From: Acholoe squamosa
Lineage: Eukaryota; Annelida; Polychaeta; Phyllodocida; Polynoidae
Length of the DNA stretch: 64,000 nt
Reading direction: 5' to 3'
Assembly (NCBI GenBank): GCA_949317995.1
Contig: OX439036.1
Coordinates: 2,163,207-2,227,206, forward strand
In this document: piece after piece, positions 13,836-25,446 of the stretch
Numbering within the stretch: position 1 is the stretch's first letter
How the letters are laid out: each line of letters opens with the position of its first letter
Notes under the pieces: generated by a model
Told to the model about the DNA's origin: nothing
What the model saw: the letters and a program-made list of their open reading frames with translations, nothing else
Databases searched by the model: none
Made by a program: the position numbers and the translations under genes

Positions 13836-16800
13836 GTGTGTATCAACCCCACTGATACCCAGGCTGTATTCATACATCATGTCCACCTACAGGTGTGTAT
13901 CAACCCCACTGATACCCAGGCTGTATTCATACATCATGTCCACCTACAGGTGTGTATCAACCCCACTGATACCCAGGCTGTATTCATACATCATGTCCAC
14001 CTACATGTGTGTATCAACCCCACTGATACCCAGGCTGTATTCATACATCGTGTCCACCTACAGGTGTGTATCAATCCCACTGATACCCAGGTTGTATTCA
14101 TACATCGTGTCCACGTACAGGTGTGTATCAACCGCACTGATACCCAGGCTGTATTCATACATCATGTAACCCTACAGGTGTGTATCAACCCCACTGATAC
14201 CCAGGCTGTATTCATACATCATGTAACCCTACAGGTGTGTATCAACCCCACTGATACCCAGTCTGTATTCATACATCATGTAACCCTACAGGTGTGTATC
14301 AACCCCACTGATACCCAGGCTGTATTCACACATCATGTAACCCTACAGGTGTGTATCAACCCCACTGATACCCAGGCTGTATTCATACATCATGTAACCC
14401 TACAGGTGTGTATCAACCCCACTGATACCCAGGCTGTATTCATACATCATGTAACCCTACAGGTGTGTATCAACCCCACTGATACCCAGGCTGTATTCAT
14501 ACATCATGTAACCCTACAGGTGTGTATCAACCCCACTGATACCCAGGCTGTATTCATACATCATGTCCACCTACAGGTGTGTATCAACCCCACTGATACC
14601 CAGGCTGTATTTATACATCATGTCCACCTACAGGTGTGTATCAACACCACTGATACCCAGGCTGTATTCATACATCATGTAACCCTACAGGTGTGTATCA
14701 AACCCACTGATACCCAGGCTGTATTCATACATCATGTCCACCTACAGGTGTGTATCAACACCACTGATACCCAGGCTGTATTCATACATCATGTAACCCT
14801 ACAGGTGTGTATCAACCACAATGATACCCAGGCTGTATTCATACATCATGTAACCCTACAGGTGTGTATCAACCCCACTGATACCCAGGCTGTATCCATA
14901 CATCATGTCCACCTACAGGTGTGTATCAACCCCACTGATACCCAGGCTGTATTCATACATCATGACCACCTACAGGTGTGTATCAACCCCACTGATACCC
15001 AGGCTGTATTCATACATCATGTCCACCTACAGGTGTGTATCAACCCCACTGATACCCAGGCTGTATTCATACATCATGACCACCTACAGGTGTGTATCAA
15101 CCCCACTGATACCCAGGCTGTATTCATACATCATGTCCACCTACAGGTGTGTATCAACTCCACTGATACCCAGGCTGTATTCATACATCATGTAACACTA
15201 CAGGTGTGTACCAACCCCAATGATACCCAGGCTGTATTCATACATCGTGTCCACCTACAGGTGTGTATCAACAGCACTGATACCCAGGCTGTATTCATAC
15301 ATCATGCAACCCTACATGTGTGTATCAACCCCACTGATACCCAGGCTGTATTCATACATCATGTCCACCTACAGGTGTGTATCAACCCCACTGATACCCA
15401 GGCTGTATTCATACATCATGTAACCCTACAGGTGTGTATCAACCCCACTGATACCCAGGCTGTATTCATACATCATGTCCACCTACAGGTGTGTATCAAC
15501 CCCACTGATACCCAGGCTATATTCATACATCATGCAACCCTACAGGTGTGTATCGACCACACTGATACCCAGGCTGTATTCATACATCATGTCCACCTAC
15601 AGGTGTGTATCAACCCCACTGACACCCAGGCTGTATTCATACATCAAGTCCACCTACAGGTGTGTATCAACCTCACTGATACCCAGGCTGTATTCATACA
15701 TCATGTCCACCTACAGGTGTGTATCAGCCCCACTGATACCCAGGCTGTATTCATACATCATGTAACCCTACAGGTGTGTATCAACCCCACTGATACCCAG
15801 GCTGTATTCATACATCATGTAACCCTACAGGTGTGTATCAACCCCACTGATACCCAGGCTGTATTCATACATCATGTCCACCTACAGGTGTGTATCAACC
15901 CCACTGATACCCAGGCTGTATTCATACATCATGTAACCCTACAGGTGTGTATCAACCCCACTGATACCCAGGCTGTATTCATACATCATGTCCACCTACA
16001 GGTGTGTATCAACCCCACTGATACCCAGGCTGTATTCATACATCATGACCACCTACAGGTGTGTATCAACCCCACTGATACCCAGGCTGTATTCATACAT
16101 CATGTAACCCTACAGGTGTGTATCAACCTCACTGATACCCAGGCTGTATTCATATATCATGTAACCCTACAGGTATGTTTCAACCCCACTGATACCCAGG
16201 CTGTATTCATACATCATGTCCACCTACATGTGTGTATCAACCCCATTGATACCCAGGCTGTATTCATACATCATGTCCACCTACAGGTGTGTATCAACCC
16301 CACTGATACCCAGGCTGTATTCATACATCATGTCCACCTACAGGTGTGTATCAACCCCACTGATACCCAGGCTGTATTCATACATCATGTCCACCTACAG
16401 GTGTGTATCAACCTCACTGATACCCAGGCTGTATTCATACATCATGTCCACCTACAGGTGTGTATCAACCCCACTGATACCCAGGCTGTATTCATACATC
16501 ATGTCCACCTACAGGTGTGTATTAACCCCTCTGATACCCAGGCTGTATTCATACATCATGTCCACCTACAGGTGTGTATCAACCTCACTGATACCCAGGC
16601 TGTATTCATACATCATGTAACCCTACAGGTGTGTATTAACACCACTGATACCCAGGCTGTATTCATACATCATGTCCACCTACAGGTGTGTATTAACCCC
16701 TCTGATACCCAGGCTGTATTCATACATCATGTCCACCTACAGGTGTGTATCAACACCACTGATACCCAGGCTGTATTCATACATCATGTAACCCTACAGG

Positions 16801-17089
16801 TGTGTATTAACCCCACTGATACCCAGGCTGTATTCATACAACATGTCCACCTACAGGTGTGTATCAACACCACTGATACCCAGGCTGTATTCATACATCA
16901 TGTAACCCTACAGGTGTGTATCAACACCACTGATACCCAGGCTGTATTCATACATCATGTAACCCTACAGGTGTGCATCAACCCCACTGATACCCAGGCT
17001 GTATTCATACAACATGTCCACCTACAGGTGTGTATCAACACCACTGATACCCAGGCTGTATTCATACATCATGTAACCCTACAGGTGTG

Positions 17090-17830
17090 TATCAACCCCA
17101 CTGATACCCAGGCTGTATTCATACATATAACCCTACAGGTGTGTATCAACCCCACTGATACCCAGGCTGTATTCATACATCATGTAACCCTACAGGTGTG
17201 TATCAAGCCCACTGATACCCAGGCTGCATTCATACATGTAACCCTACAGGTGTGTATCAACCCCACTGATACCCAGGCTGTTTTCATACATCATGTAACC
17301 CTACAGGTGTGTATCAACACCACTGATACCCAGGCTGTATTCATACATCATGTCCACCTACAGGTGTGTATCAACCCCACTGATACCCAGTCTGTATTCA
17401 TACATCATGTAACCCTACAGGTGTGTATCAACCCCACTGATACCCAGGCTGTATTCATACATCATGTAACCCTACAGTTGTGTATCAACACCACTGATAC
17501 CCAGGCTGTATTCATACATCATGTAAGCCTACAGGTGTGTATCAACCCCACTGATACCCAGGCTGTATTCATACATCATGTAACCCTACAGGTGTGTATC
17601 AACCCAACTGATACCCAGGCTGTATTCATACATCATGTAACCCTACAGGTGTGTATCAACCCCACTGATACCCAGGCTGTATTCATACATCATGTAACCC
17701 TACAGGTGTGTATCAACACCACTGATACCTAGGCTGTATTCATACATCATGTCCACCTACAGGTGTGTATCAACCCAACTGATACCCAGGCTGTATTCAT
17801 ACATCATGTAACCCTACAGGTGTGTATCAA
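17090..17830. repeat. Higher-order block carrying two 54-bp short units, copy 3
   Basis: Third copy of the block at 2740-3480, shifted by about 14350 bp. The short units are near 17121 (here CATACATATAACCC) and 17231 (in a unit with GGCTGCATTC). It keeps the GCTGTTTTCATAC and CCCAGTCTG units in the same order, but has CATACATCATGTAAGCC where copies 1 and 2 have CATAGATC. Confidence 0.8.
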
Positions 17831-17999
17831 CACCACTGATACCCAGGCTGTATTCATACATCATGTAACCCTACAGGTGTGTATCAACCCCACTGATACC
17901 CAGGCTGTATTCATACATCATGTAACCCTACAGGTGTGTATCAACCCCATTGATACCCAGGCTGTATTCATACATCATGTAACCCTACAGGTGTGTATC

Positions 18000-19010
18000 A
18001 ACCCCACTGATACCCAGGCTGTATTCATACATCATGTCCACCTAAAGGTGTGTATTAACCCCACTGATACCCAGGCTGTATTCATACATCATGTCCACCT
18101 ACAGGTGTGTACCAACCCCACTGATACCCAGGCTGTATTCATACATCATGTAACCCTACAGGTGTGTATCAACACCACTGATACCCAGGCTGTATTCATA
18201 CATCATGTCCACCTACAGGTATGTATCAACCCCACTGATACCCAGGCTGTATTCATACATCATGTCCACCTACAGGTGTGTATCAACCCCACTGATACCC
18301 AGGCTGTATTCATACATCATGTAACCCTACAGGTGTGTATCAACTCCACTGATACCCAGGCTGTATTCATACATCATGTCCACCTACAGGTGTGTATCAA
18401 CACCACTGATACCCAGGCTGTATTCATACATCATGTCCACTTACAGGTGTGTATCAACACCACTGATACCCAGGCTGTATTCATACATCATGTCCACCTA
18501 CAGGTGTGTATCAACCCCACTGATACCCAGGCTGTATTTAAACATCATGTCCACCTACAGGTGTGTATCCACCCCACTGATACCCAGGCTGTATTCATAC
18601 ATCATGTCCACCTACAGGTGTGTATCAACCCCACTGATACCCAGGCTGTATTCATACATCACGTCCACCTACAGGTGTGTATCAACCCCACTGATACCCA
18701 GGCTGTATTCATACATCATGTCTACCTACAGGTGTATATCAACCCCACTGATACCCAGGCTGTATTCTTACATCATGTCCACCTACAGGTGTGTATTAAC
18801 CCCACTGATACCCAGGCTGTATTCATACATCATGTAACCCTACAGGTATTTATCAACCCCACTGATACCCAGGCTGTATTCATACATCATGTCCACCTAC
18901 AGGTGTGTATCAACACTACTGATACCCAGGCTGTATTCATGCATTATATCTACCTACAGGTGTGTATCAACCCCACTGATACCCAGCTTGTATTCATACA
19001 TCATGTCCAC
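18000..19010. repeat. 31-unit higher-order repeat core, copy 1
   Basis: The region shares an ordered series of rare variants with sequence 1767 bp (31 x 57) downstream: CCTAAAGGTGTGTATTAACC (18041), GTGTATCCACC, GTATTCTTACATC, AGGTATTTATC (18844), GCATTATATC (18941) and CCCAGCTTG. Outside this core the correspondence weakens. Confidence 0.83.
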
Positions 19011-19766
19011 CTACAGGTGTGTATCAACCCCACTGATACCCAGGCTGTATTCATACATCATGTCCACCTACAGGTGTGTATCAACCCAACTGATACCCAG
19101 GCTGTATTCATACATCATGTAACCCTACAGGTGTGTATCAACCCCACTGATACCCAGGCTGTATTCATACATCATGTCCACCTACAGGTGTGTATCAACA
19201 CCACTGATACCCAGGCTGTATTCATACATCATGTAACCCTACAGGTGTGTATCAACCCCACTGATACCCAGGCTGTATTCATACATCATGTAACCCTACA
19301 GGTGTGTATCAACCCCACTGATACCCAGGCTGTATTCATACATCATGTCCACCTACAGGTGTGTATCAACACCACTGATACCCAGGCTGTATTCATACAT
19401 CATGTAACCCTACAGGTGTGTATCAACACCACTGATACCTAGGCTGTATTCATACATCATGTCCACCTACAGGTGTGTATCAACCCAACTGATACCCAGG
19501 CTGTATTCATACATCATGTAACCCTACAGGTGTGTATCAACACCACTGATACCCAGGCTGTATTCATACATCATGTAACCCTACAGGTGTGTATCAACCC
19601 CACTGATACCCAGGCTGTATTCATACATCATGTCCACCTACAGGTGCGTATCAACCTCACTGATACCCAGGCTGTATTCATACATCATGTCCACCTACAG
19701 GTGTGTATCAACCCCACTGATACCCAGGCTGTATTCATACATCATGTAACCCTACAGGTGTGTATC

Positions 19767-20777
19767 AACCCCACTGATACCCAGGCTGTATTCATACATC
19801 ATGTCCACCTAAAGGTGTGTATTAACCCCACTGATACCCAGGCTGTATTCATACATCATGTCCACCTACAGGTGTGTATCAACACCACTGATACCCAGGC
19901 TGTATTCATACATCATGTCCACCTACAGGTGTGTATCAACCCCACTGATACCCAGGCTGTATTCATACATCATGTCCACCTACAGGTGTGTATCAACCCC
20001 ACTGATACCCAGGCTGTATTCATACATCATGTCCACCTACAGGTGTGTATCAACCCCACTGATACCCAGGCTGTATTCATACATCATGTAACCCTACAGG
20101 TGTGTATCAACTCCACTGATACCCAGGCTGTATTCATACATCATGTCCACCTACAGGTGTGTATCAACACCACTGATACCCAGGCTGTATTCATACATCA
20201 TGTCCACTTACAGGTGTGTATCAACACCACTGATACCCAGGCTGTATTCATACATCATGTCCACCTACAGGTGTGTATCAACCCCACTGATACCCAGGCT
20301 GTATTTATACATCATGTCCACCTACAGGTGTGTATCCACCCCACTGATACCCAGGCTGTATTCATACATCATGTCCACCTACAGGTGTGTATCAACCCCA
20401 CTGATACCTAGGCTGTATTCATACATCACATCCACCTACAGGTGTGTATCAACCCCACTGATACCCAGGCTGTATTCATACATCATGTCTACCTACAGGT
20501 GTGTATCAACCCCACTGATACCCAGGCTGTATTCTTACATCATGTCCACCTACAGGTGTGTATTAACCCCACTGATACCCAGGCTGTATTCATACATCAT
20601 GTAACCCTACAGGTATTTATCAACCCCACTGATACCCAGGCTGTATTCATACATCATGTCCACCTACAGGTGTGTATCAACACTACTGATACCCAGGCTG
20701 TATTCATGCATTATATCCACCTACAGGTGTGTATCAACCCCACTGATACCCAGCTTGTATTCATACATCATGTCCAC
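19767..20777. repeat. 31-unit higher-order repeat core, copy 2
   Basis: Copy of 18000-19010 at +1767 bp: CCTAAAGGTGTGTATTAACC (19808), AGGTATTTATC (20611), GCATTATATC (20708) and CCCAGCTTG (20748). Small differences, such as GCATTATATCC against GCATTATATCT, and CATCACATCC against CATCACGTCC, show independent drift after duplication. Confidence 0.83.
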
Positions 20778-22597
20778 CTACAGGTGTGTATCAACCCCAC
20801 TGATACCCACGCTGTATTCATACATCATGTCCACCTACAGGTGTGTATCAACCCCACTGATACCCAGGCTGTATTCATACATCATGTAACCCTACAGGTG
20901 TGTATCAACCCCACTGATACCCAGGCTATATTCATACATCATGTCCACCTACAGGTGTGTATCAACCCAACTGATACCCAGGCTGTATTCATACATCATG
21001 TAACCCTACAGGTGTGTATCAACCCCACTGATACCCAGGCTGTATTCATACATCATGTGACTTTACAGGTGTGTATGAACCCCACTGATAACCAGGCTGT
21101 ATTCATACATCATGTAACCCTACAGGTTTGTATCAACCCCACTGATACCCAGGCTGTATTCATACATCATGTAACCCTACAGGTGTGTATCAACACCACT
21201 GATACCCAGGCTGTATTCATACATCATGTCCACCTACAGGTGTGTATCAACCCCACTGATACCCAGGCTGTATTCATACATCATGTAACCCTACAGGTGT
21301 GTATCAACCCCACTGATACCCAGGCTGTATTCATACATCATGTCCACCTACAGGTGTGTATCAACACCCCTGATACCCAGGCTGTATTCATACATCATGT
21401 CCACCTACAGGTGTGTATCAACCCCACTGATACCCAGGCTGTATTCATACATCATGTCCACCTACAGGTGTGTATCAACACCCCTGATACCCAGGCTGTA
21501 TTCATACATCATGTCCACCTACAGGTGTGTATCAACCCCACTGATACCCAGGCTGTATTCATACATCATGTCCACCTACAGGTGTGTATCAACCCCACTG
21601 ATACCCAGGCTGTATTCATACATCATGTAACCCTACAGGTGTGTATCAACACCACTGATACCCAGGCTGTATTCATACATCATGTCCACCTACAGGTGTG
21701 TATCAACACCCCTGATACCCAGGCTGTATTCATACATCATGTCCACCTACAGGTGTGTATCAACCCCACTGATACCCAGGCTGTATTCATACATCATGTC
21801 CACCTACAGGTGTGTATCAACCCCACTGATACCCAGGCTGTATTCATACATCATGTAACCCTACAGGTGTGTATCAACACCACTGATACCCAGGCTGTAT
21901 TCATACATCATGTAACCCTACAGGTGTGTATCAACCCCACTGATACCCAGGCTGTATTCATACATCATGTCCACCTACAGGTGTGTATCAACCCCACTGA
22001 TACCGAGGCTGTATTCATACATCATATCCACCTACAGGTGTGTATCAACCCCACTGATACCCAGGCTGTATTCATACATCATGTCCACCCACAGGTGTGT
22101 ATCAACCCCACTGTTACCCAGGCTATATTCATACATCATGTCCACCTACAGGTGTGTATCAACCGCACTGATACCCAGGCTGTATTCATACATCATGTAA
22201 CCCTACAGGTGTGTATCAACACCACTGATACCCAGGCTGTATTCATACATCATGTCCACCTACAGGTGTGTATCAACCCCACTGATACCCAGGCTGTATT
22301 CATACATCATGTCCACCTACAGGTGTGTATCAACCCCACTGATACCCAGGCTGTATTCATACATCATATCCACCTACAGGTGTGTATCAACCCCACTGTT
22401 ACCCAGGCTATATTCATACATCATGTCCACCTACAGGTGTGTATCAACCCCACTGATACCCAGGCTGTATTCATACATCATGTCCACCTACAGGTGTGTA
22501 TCAACACCACTGATACCCAGGCTATATTCATACATCATGTTACCCTACAGGTGTGTATCAACCCCACTGATACCCAGGCTGTATTCATGCATCATTT

Positions 22598-23744
22598 AGC
22601 CAGTGGCCATTATGTATTTATCTTTTAGCTTCTTGTAAAGTGTTAAACCTGAACAGGAAAAGCCACTTACCCACACCATGGGGAGCCATTTTCTCTATTG
22701 TCTGTCATCTCAAAAAAAAGATCATGAAAATGCATTAGTCAGATGATATTTGACTTCACTACTTCAATCAAATCCTCATTTTGCTTCCTGAGACATTCAC
22801 TTAAAGTGTGCAAGTCAGTATTTATCCATTTTTCTTTTTATTTCAGGTGAATAGAAATTGCAGGAGCCCCATGCACATCCAGAATGGTTGAATTTCTTTT
22901 GCGATGAATTTAACTCTTTAGATCAAGGTGATGGTTGCTTTGTTATCAAAATTATGAAATGTAGTCCTGACTATCCAAATCATCAATGAAAAAGGGAGTC
23001 ATCATATAGATACTCTGAAAGCGCAGATTATATCAGTTCCGTAGTATGTACAGCGCTAATGATTGCATGTGTAAGAGAAGTATGACATTTGTATTTATCC
23101 ACAGTTTGTAGTCCTTAAGGGGTAGATTATAAAAACAGAGAACACATTTTCCTCATTATGGTGATGGCTGTTTGAATGGTTAGAACTTCCATTTCACACT
23201 CTCTTCATTAAATGTGTCTTTGCAGCTGTAGTCCATGATGCTGGCATGGGGCAGGAATGTTTATTAGGGAAGGTGGTGACTACTCATTAAGGGCCTAGCA
23301 GGGGTGTAAGAAGCAACCTCAATTTTGGAGAGTTGGGTGAAAGGTGCCTCAGATGGAGAACATTGGCAGTACTGGTCTTCATAAATGAAGAAGCCCTTTG
23401 AATGATTCAGAGTCTTGAGGACATAAGATATTTTTTTCTACTATTTTTCTACTGTTTCTGTATTTCTAGCCTTCAGTTGTGCTGAAACGTGAATGCATCC
23501 TGGGCAAGGTACATATTGATAGGCAGTACCCATGCTTCATGCTGTAGACATGAAACACATAAATCCATTCTTAGCTAAGCAGAAGACGATATCAGCCCAG
23601 TTGACGTGCAGCCCTTCCATAGTGGTGTATTTGATACACTGAAAACCCTCCAGATCTTTAAACCCGTCAGATTGAGGACCTATGGTCATCAGAAGAGGTA
23701 CAGAGAGAGGGCAGCACCTTACAGGGAGTGGAATCCCTTAGTCT
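22598..23744. other. Interspersed, non-repetitive DNA, no gene recognised
   Basis: The 57-bp periodicity stops abruptly here. The sequence is AT-rich and mixed, with no open frame of convincing length or composition. I see no tandem structure, RNA gene or recognisable transposon protein. Confidence 0.6.
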
Positions 23745-23887
23745 ACATCTCCCAAGGTAGTCAGCACCAAGGTTGTCACTCTAACAACATTATGTAATCA
23801 GTTTGACTACCTTGGGTGCTGAATCTGATGACCCTAGGTTATAGATTTGGGTATCGTCAGTCTGACGACCTTGGGGCTTTCAGTGTA
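23745..23887. mobile_element. Old foldback (MITE-like) element, probably related to the one at 32047-32312
   Basis: CCCAAGGTAGTC at 23751-23762 is a perfect inverted match to GACTACCTTGGG at 23805-23816. Downstream, GGTATCGTCA...GACC (23850-23870) matches 17 of 21 bases of 32243-32263 in the better-preserved element, and TTTCAGTG follows in both. CGTCAGTCTGACG (23855-23867) is itself a small palindrome. The outer limits are uncertain and no target-site duplication was found. Confidence 0.45.
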
Positions 23888-24037
23888 GTAGTAACCACAA
23901 CCAGAGATCTGAGCTAATTAAGCTCACCAAGGTCTCAGGGAACAGGAGCAGGGAGCTAGATGACCTGATCTGCTAAACCCTTCAAAGTCTATAGGGCTCC
24001 AAAGTAGCATTGTCATGTTGCGCTGTAACTCGCTACT

Positions 24038-24070
24038 GCTACATTCATGCATTCTAACAACCCTAAGGGG
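24038..24070 (+). repeat. Diverged single fragment resembling the 57-bp satellite unit
   Basis: GCTACATTCATGCATTC followed by TAACAACCCTAAGGGG resembles the satellite stretch GCTGTATTCATACATCATG followed by TAACCCTACAGG. The order of sub-motifs is the same but several bases and small gaps differ. It lies 1.4 kb beyond the array edge and is single-copy here. Confidence 0.4.
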
Positions 24071-25322
24071 TTGCCATGATTTATCAATGAAGTGCTGACC
24101 GTGAGAAGTCTCACCAGCATTTCAATTGGTGCATCATGACAACCAATGGGCAAGATGTGCTCTGCATTAGCGGCCTTCACAGGGTTAAAATCACAGAGAA
24201 GTAAAGGCTTGGTCTCAAGAACTTTACCTGATACGGCATCATGTGTGTTCTATCAGACAGTGGGTGTAGGGTATAGGGCAGGGGATGAACAGACAGACAT
24301 GGGTAGACGTGACCTCATCTGTGGGAATCTTTGTCCATATTTATAAGGGAGTAGTCATTATCTATCAATCGGGGGCAAGGTTTTTGCTTAGAGGTGCAGT
24401 CAAAAGCTTTTGTTCCTGCTCCTCTGTGTCTGAGGCACAGGCAGTTTTCACTCTGTTCTATCATAGTGTGGAGGCTGTTTTGCTACGAAGAGGCTAAATC
24501 CCCCCCCCACTCCCTTGAACAGGATTCAAAAGTCCTTTTGTACTCCAAACCATCACCAATGCATTGTTGATAAATAATGACTGATCCCTTATGTAGGTGG
24601 CACTAGATGCTCCTGACAGCAGGCTAAGCAAACTCACTCCTTCTTCTGGGAAGTTTATTTAAGGCACAGTGAGACTCAGATTCATGTATATATCAGCAGC
24701 GGCACAGTATCTTGTATATAAGGCACTGATTATATGATACTATGGTAGATGATCAGGCGGGGGGAGAGGATCAAGCTGGAGAGCCAGGAAAATGGCGAAG
24801 CAGGCGGCTGAGCAATTCAAAAGTTTGACACATTTGTAACTTTTAATTACAATTATTGTCCTTTCTGTTGGAGATCAAATTACTGCAGGAAGGGCAATCT
24901 TGGTGTGCAGTTGGGGCCATGGGCTTAAAGTTGAAGCACCACGGGGGTCAATTCATAACATTTAAAGAAGATTCTTTCATTGAAATGATGATAATTTCAT
25001 ACTCAGAATAGTTACCTCACTAGAAAGGAAAATCTTTCATGGTAATGCACCCCCCCCCCCCAAATCCCCTTCAGAAGTCACGCTCCAAATCACAGCCTTT
25101 TCTTTCAGATTTCCCTGAAAGGTAGAAACAAGCCCAACCAAGTCCTTTCTATCAGCCTTCCCTGAATCAAATTTCAAATTCTCTTTCAGTCCAACCTTGT
25201 TTTAAGGTGAAGCTACAGATGGTGCCAGAAGAATGACTGACATTAGCTGTTAAAAACTCAAATTCCCTGTATAGGTGCAGCTGAAAATCATTTGGTGCAT
25301 CGTGCCTATGTGTCGGTATCCG
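24071..25322. other. Interspersed DNA with two poly-C runs, no gene recognised
   Basis: The segment contains C9 at 24500-24508 and C12 at 25050-25061, and an imperfect hairpin around 24090-24140 (TGAAGTGCTG against CAGCATTTCA). I see no coding region: short open frames here have no recognisable composition or start context. Confidence 0.5.
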
Positions 25323-25377
25323 TGTATCATGCTGACCATGGATCCATCTATGAACCTCATCAGGCCAGCATGATACA
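25323..25377. repeat. 12-bp perfect inverted repeat
   Basis: TGTATCATGCTG (25323-25334) is the exact reverse complement of CAGCATGATACA (25366-25377), separated by 31 bases. It lies just upstream of a satellite-like fragment and shares CATCATG/CATGATG vocabulary with other dispersed fragments in this interval. Confidence 0.6.
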
Positions 25378-25409
25378 TGATACATGAATGTATCATTCAC
25401 AAGATACTT

Positions 25410-25446
25410 ACCAGGGCTGCATTAATGCATCATGACAACTACTAGG
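25410..25446 (+). repeat. Diverged single fragment resembling the 57-bp satellite unit
   Basis: ACCAGGGCTGCATTAATGC then ATCATGACAACTACTAGG aligns with satellite ACCCAGGCTGTATTCATAC then ATCATGACCACCTACAGG. Ungapped identity is 26 of 37 against the A unit, and higher with one gap or against the GACCACC unit type. It is a lone copy about 2.8 kb outside the array. Confidence 0.55.

Larger units (their letters stand above)
1..22597. repeat. 57-bp tandem satellite array, about 396 copies, truncated at left window edge
   Basis: An uninterrupted head-to-tail array of a 57-bp unit, which reads roughly GTGTGTATCAACCCCACTG, then ATACCCAGGCTGTATTCATA, then CATCATGTCCACCTACAG. Two main types alternate irregularly: A has GTCCACC and B has GTAACCC after CATCAT; GACCACC is rarer. 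Nearly all units are exactly 57 bp. Exceptions are six 54-bp units that lack three bases of the CATCATG segment and two 56-bp units that lack one C of ATACCCAGG. The last unit ends in TTCATGCATCATTTAGCC and the sequence then becomes non-repetitive. The array begins before base 1, so total length is unknown. The period is divisible by three, giving long frames with a 19-residue repeat (CINPTDTQAVFIHHVHLQV). Those frames are broken by TAG in CCTAGG or CTATAGG variants. I do not read it as a gene. Confidence 0.97.

Noticed and set aside
911..20411. Long plus-strand open frames (up to 1298 codons) in the 57-bp array
   Set aside because: They follow from a period divisible by three, mostly lack an ATG start, are split by recurrent TAG variants, and have no promoter, splice or domain evidence. 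Two overlapping frames are open at once in places.
1..22597. CRISPR array
   Set aside because: Units are contiguous and similar along their whole length; there are no unique spacers, and the context is eukaryotic.
23606..24497. Several 60-80 codon open frames
   Set aside because: They are short, mutually overlapping in different frames, and show no family resemblance.
24500..25061. Poly-C runs as a functional signal
   Set aside because: C9 and C12 tracts are ordinary slippage products with no surrounding pattern.
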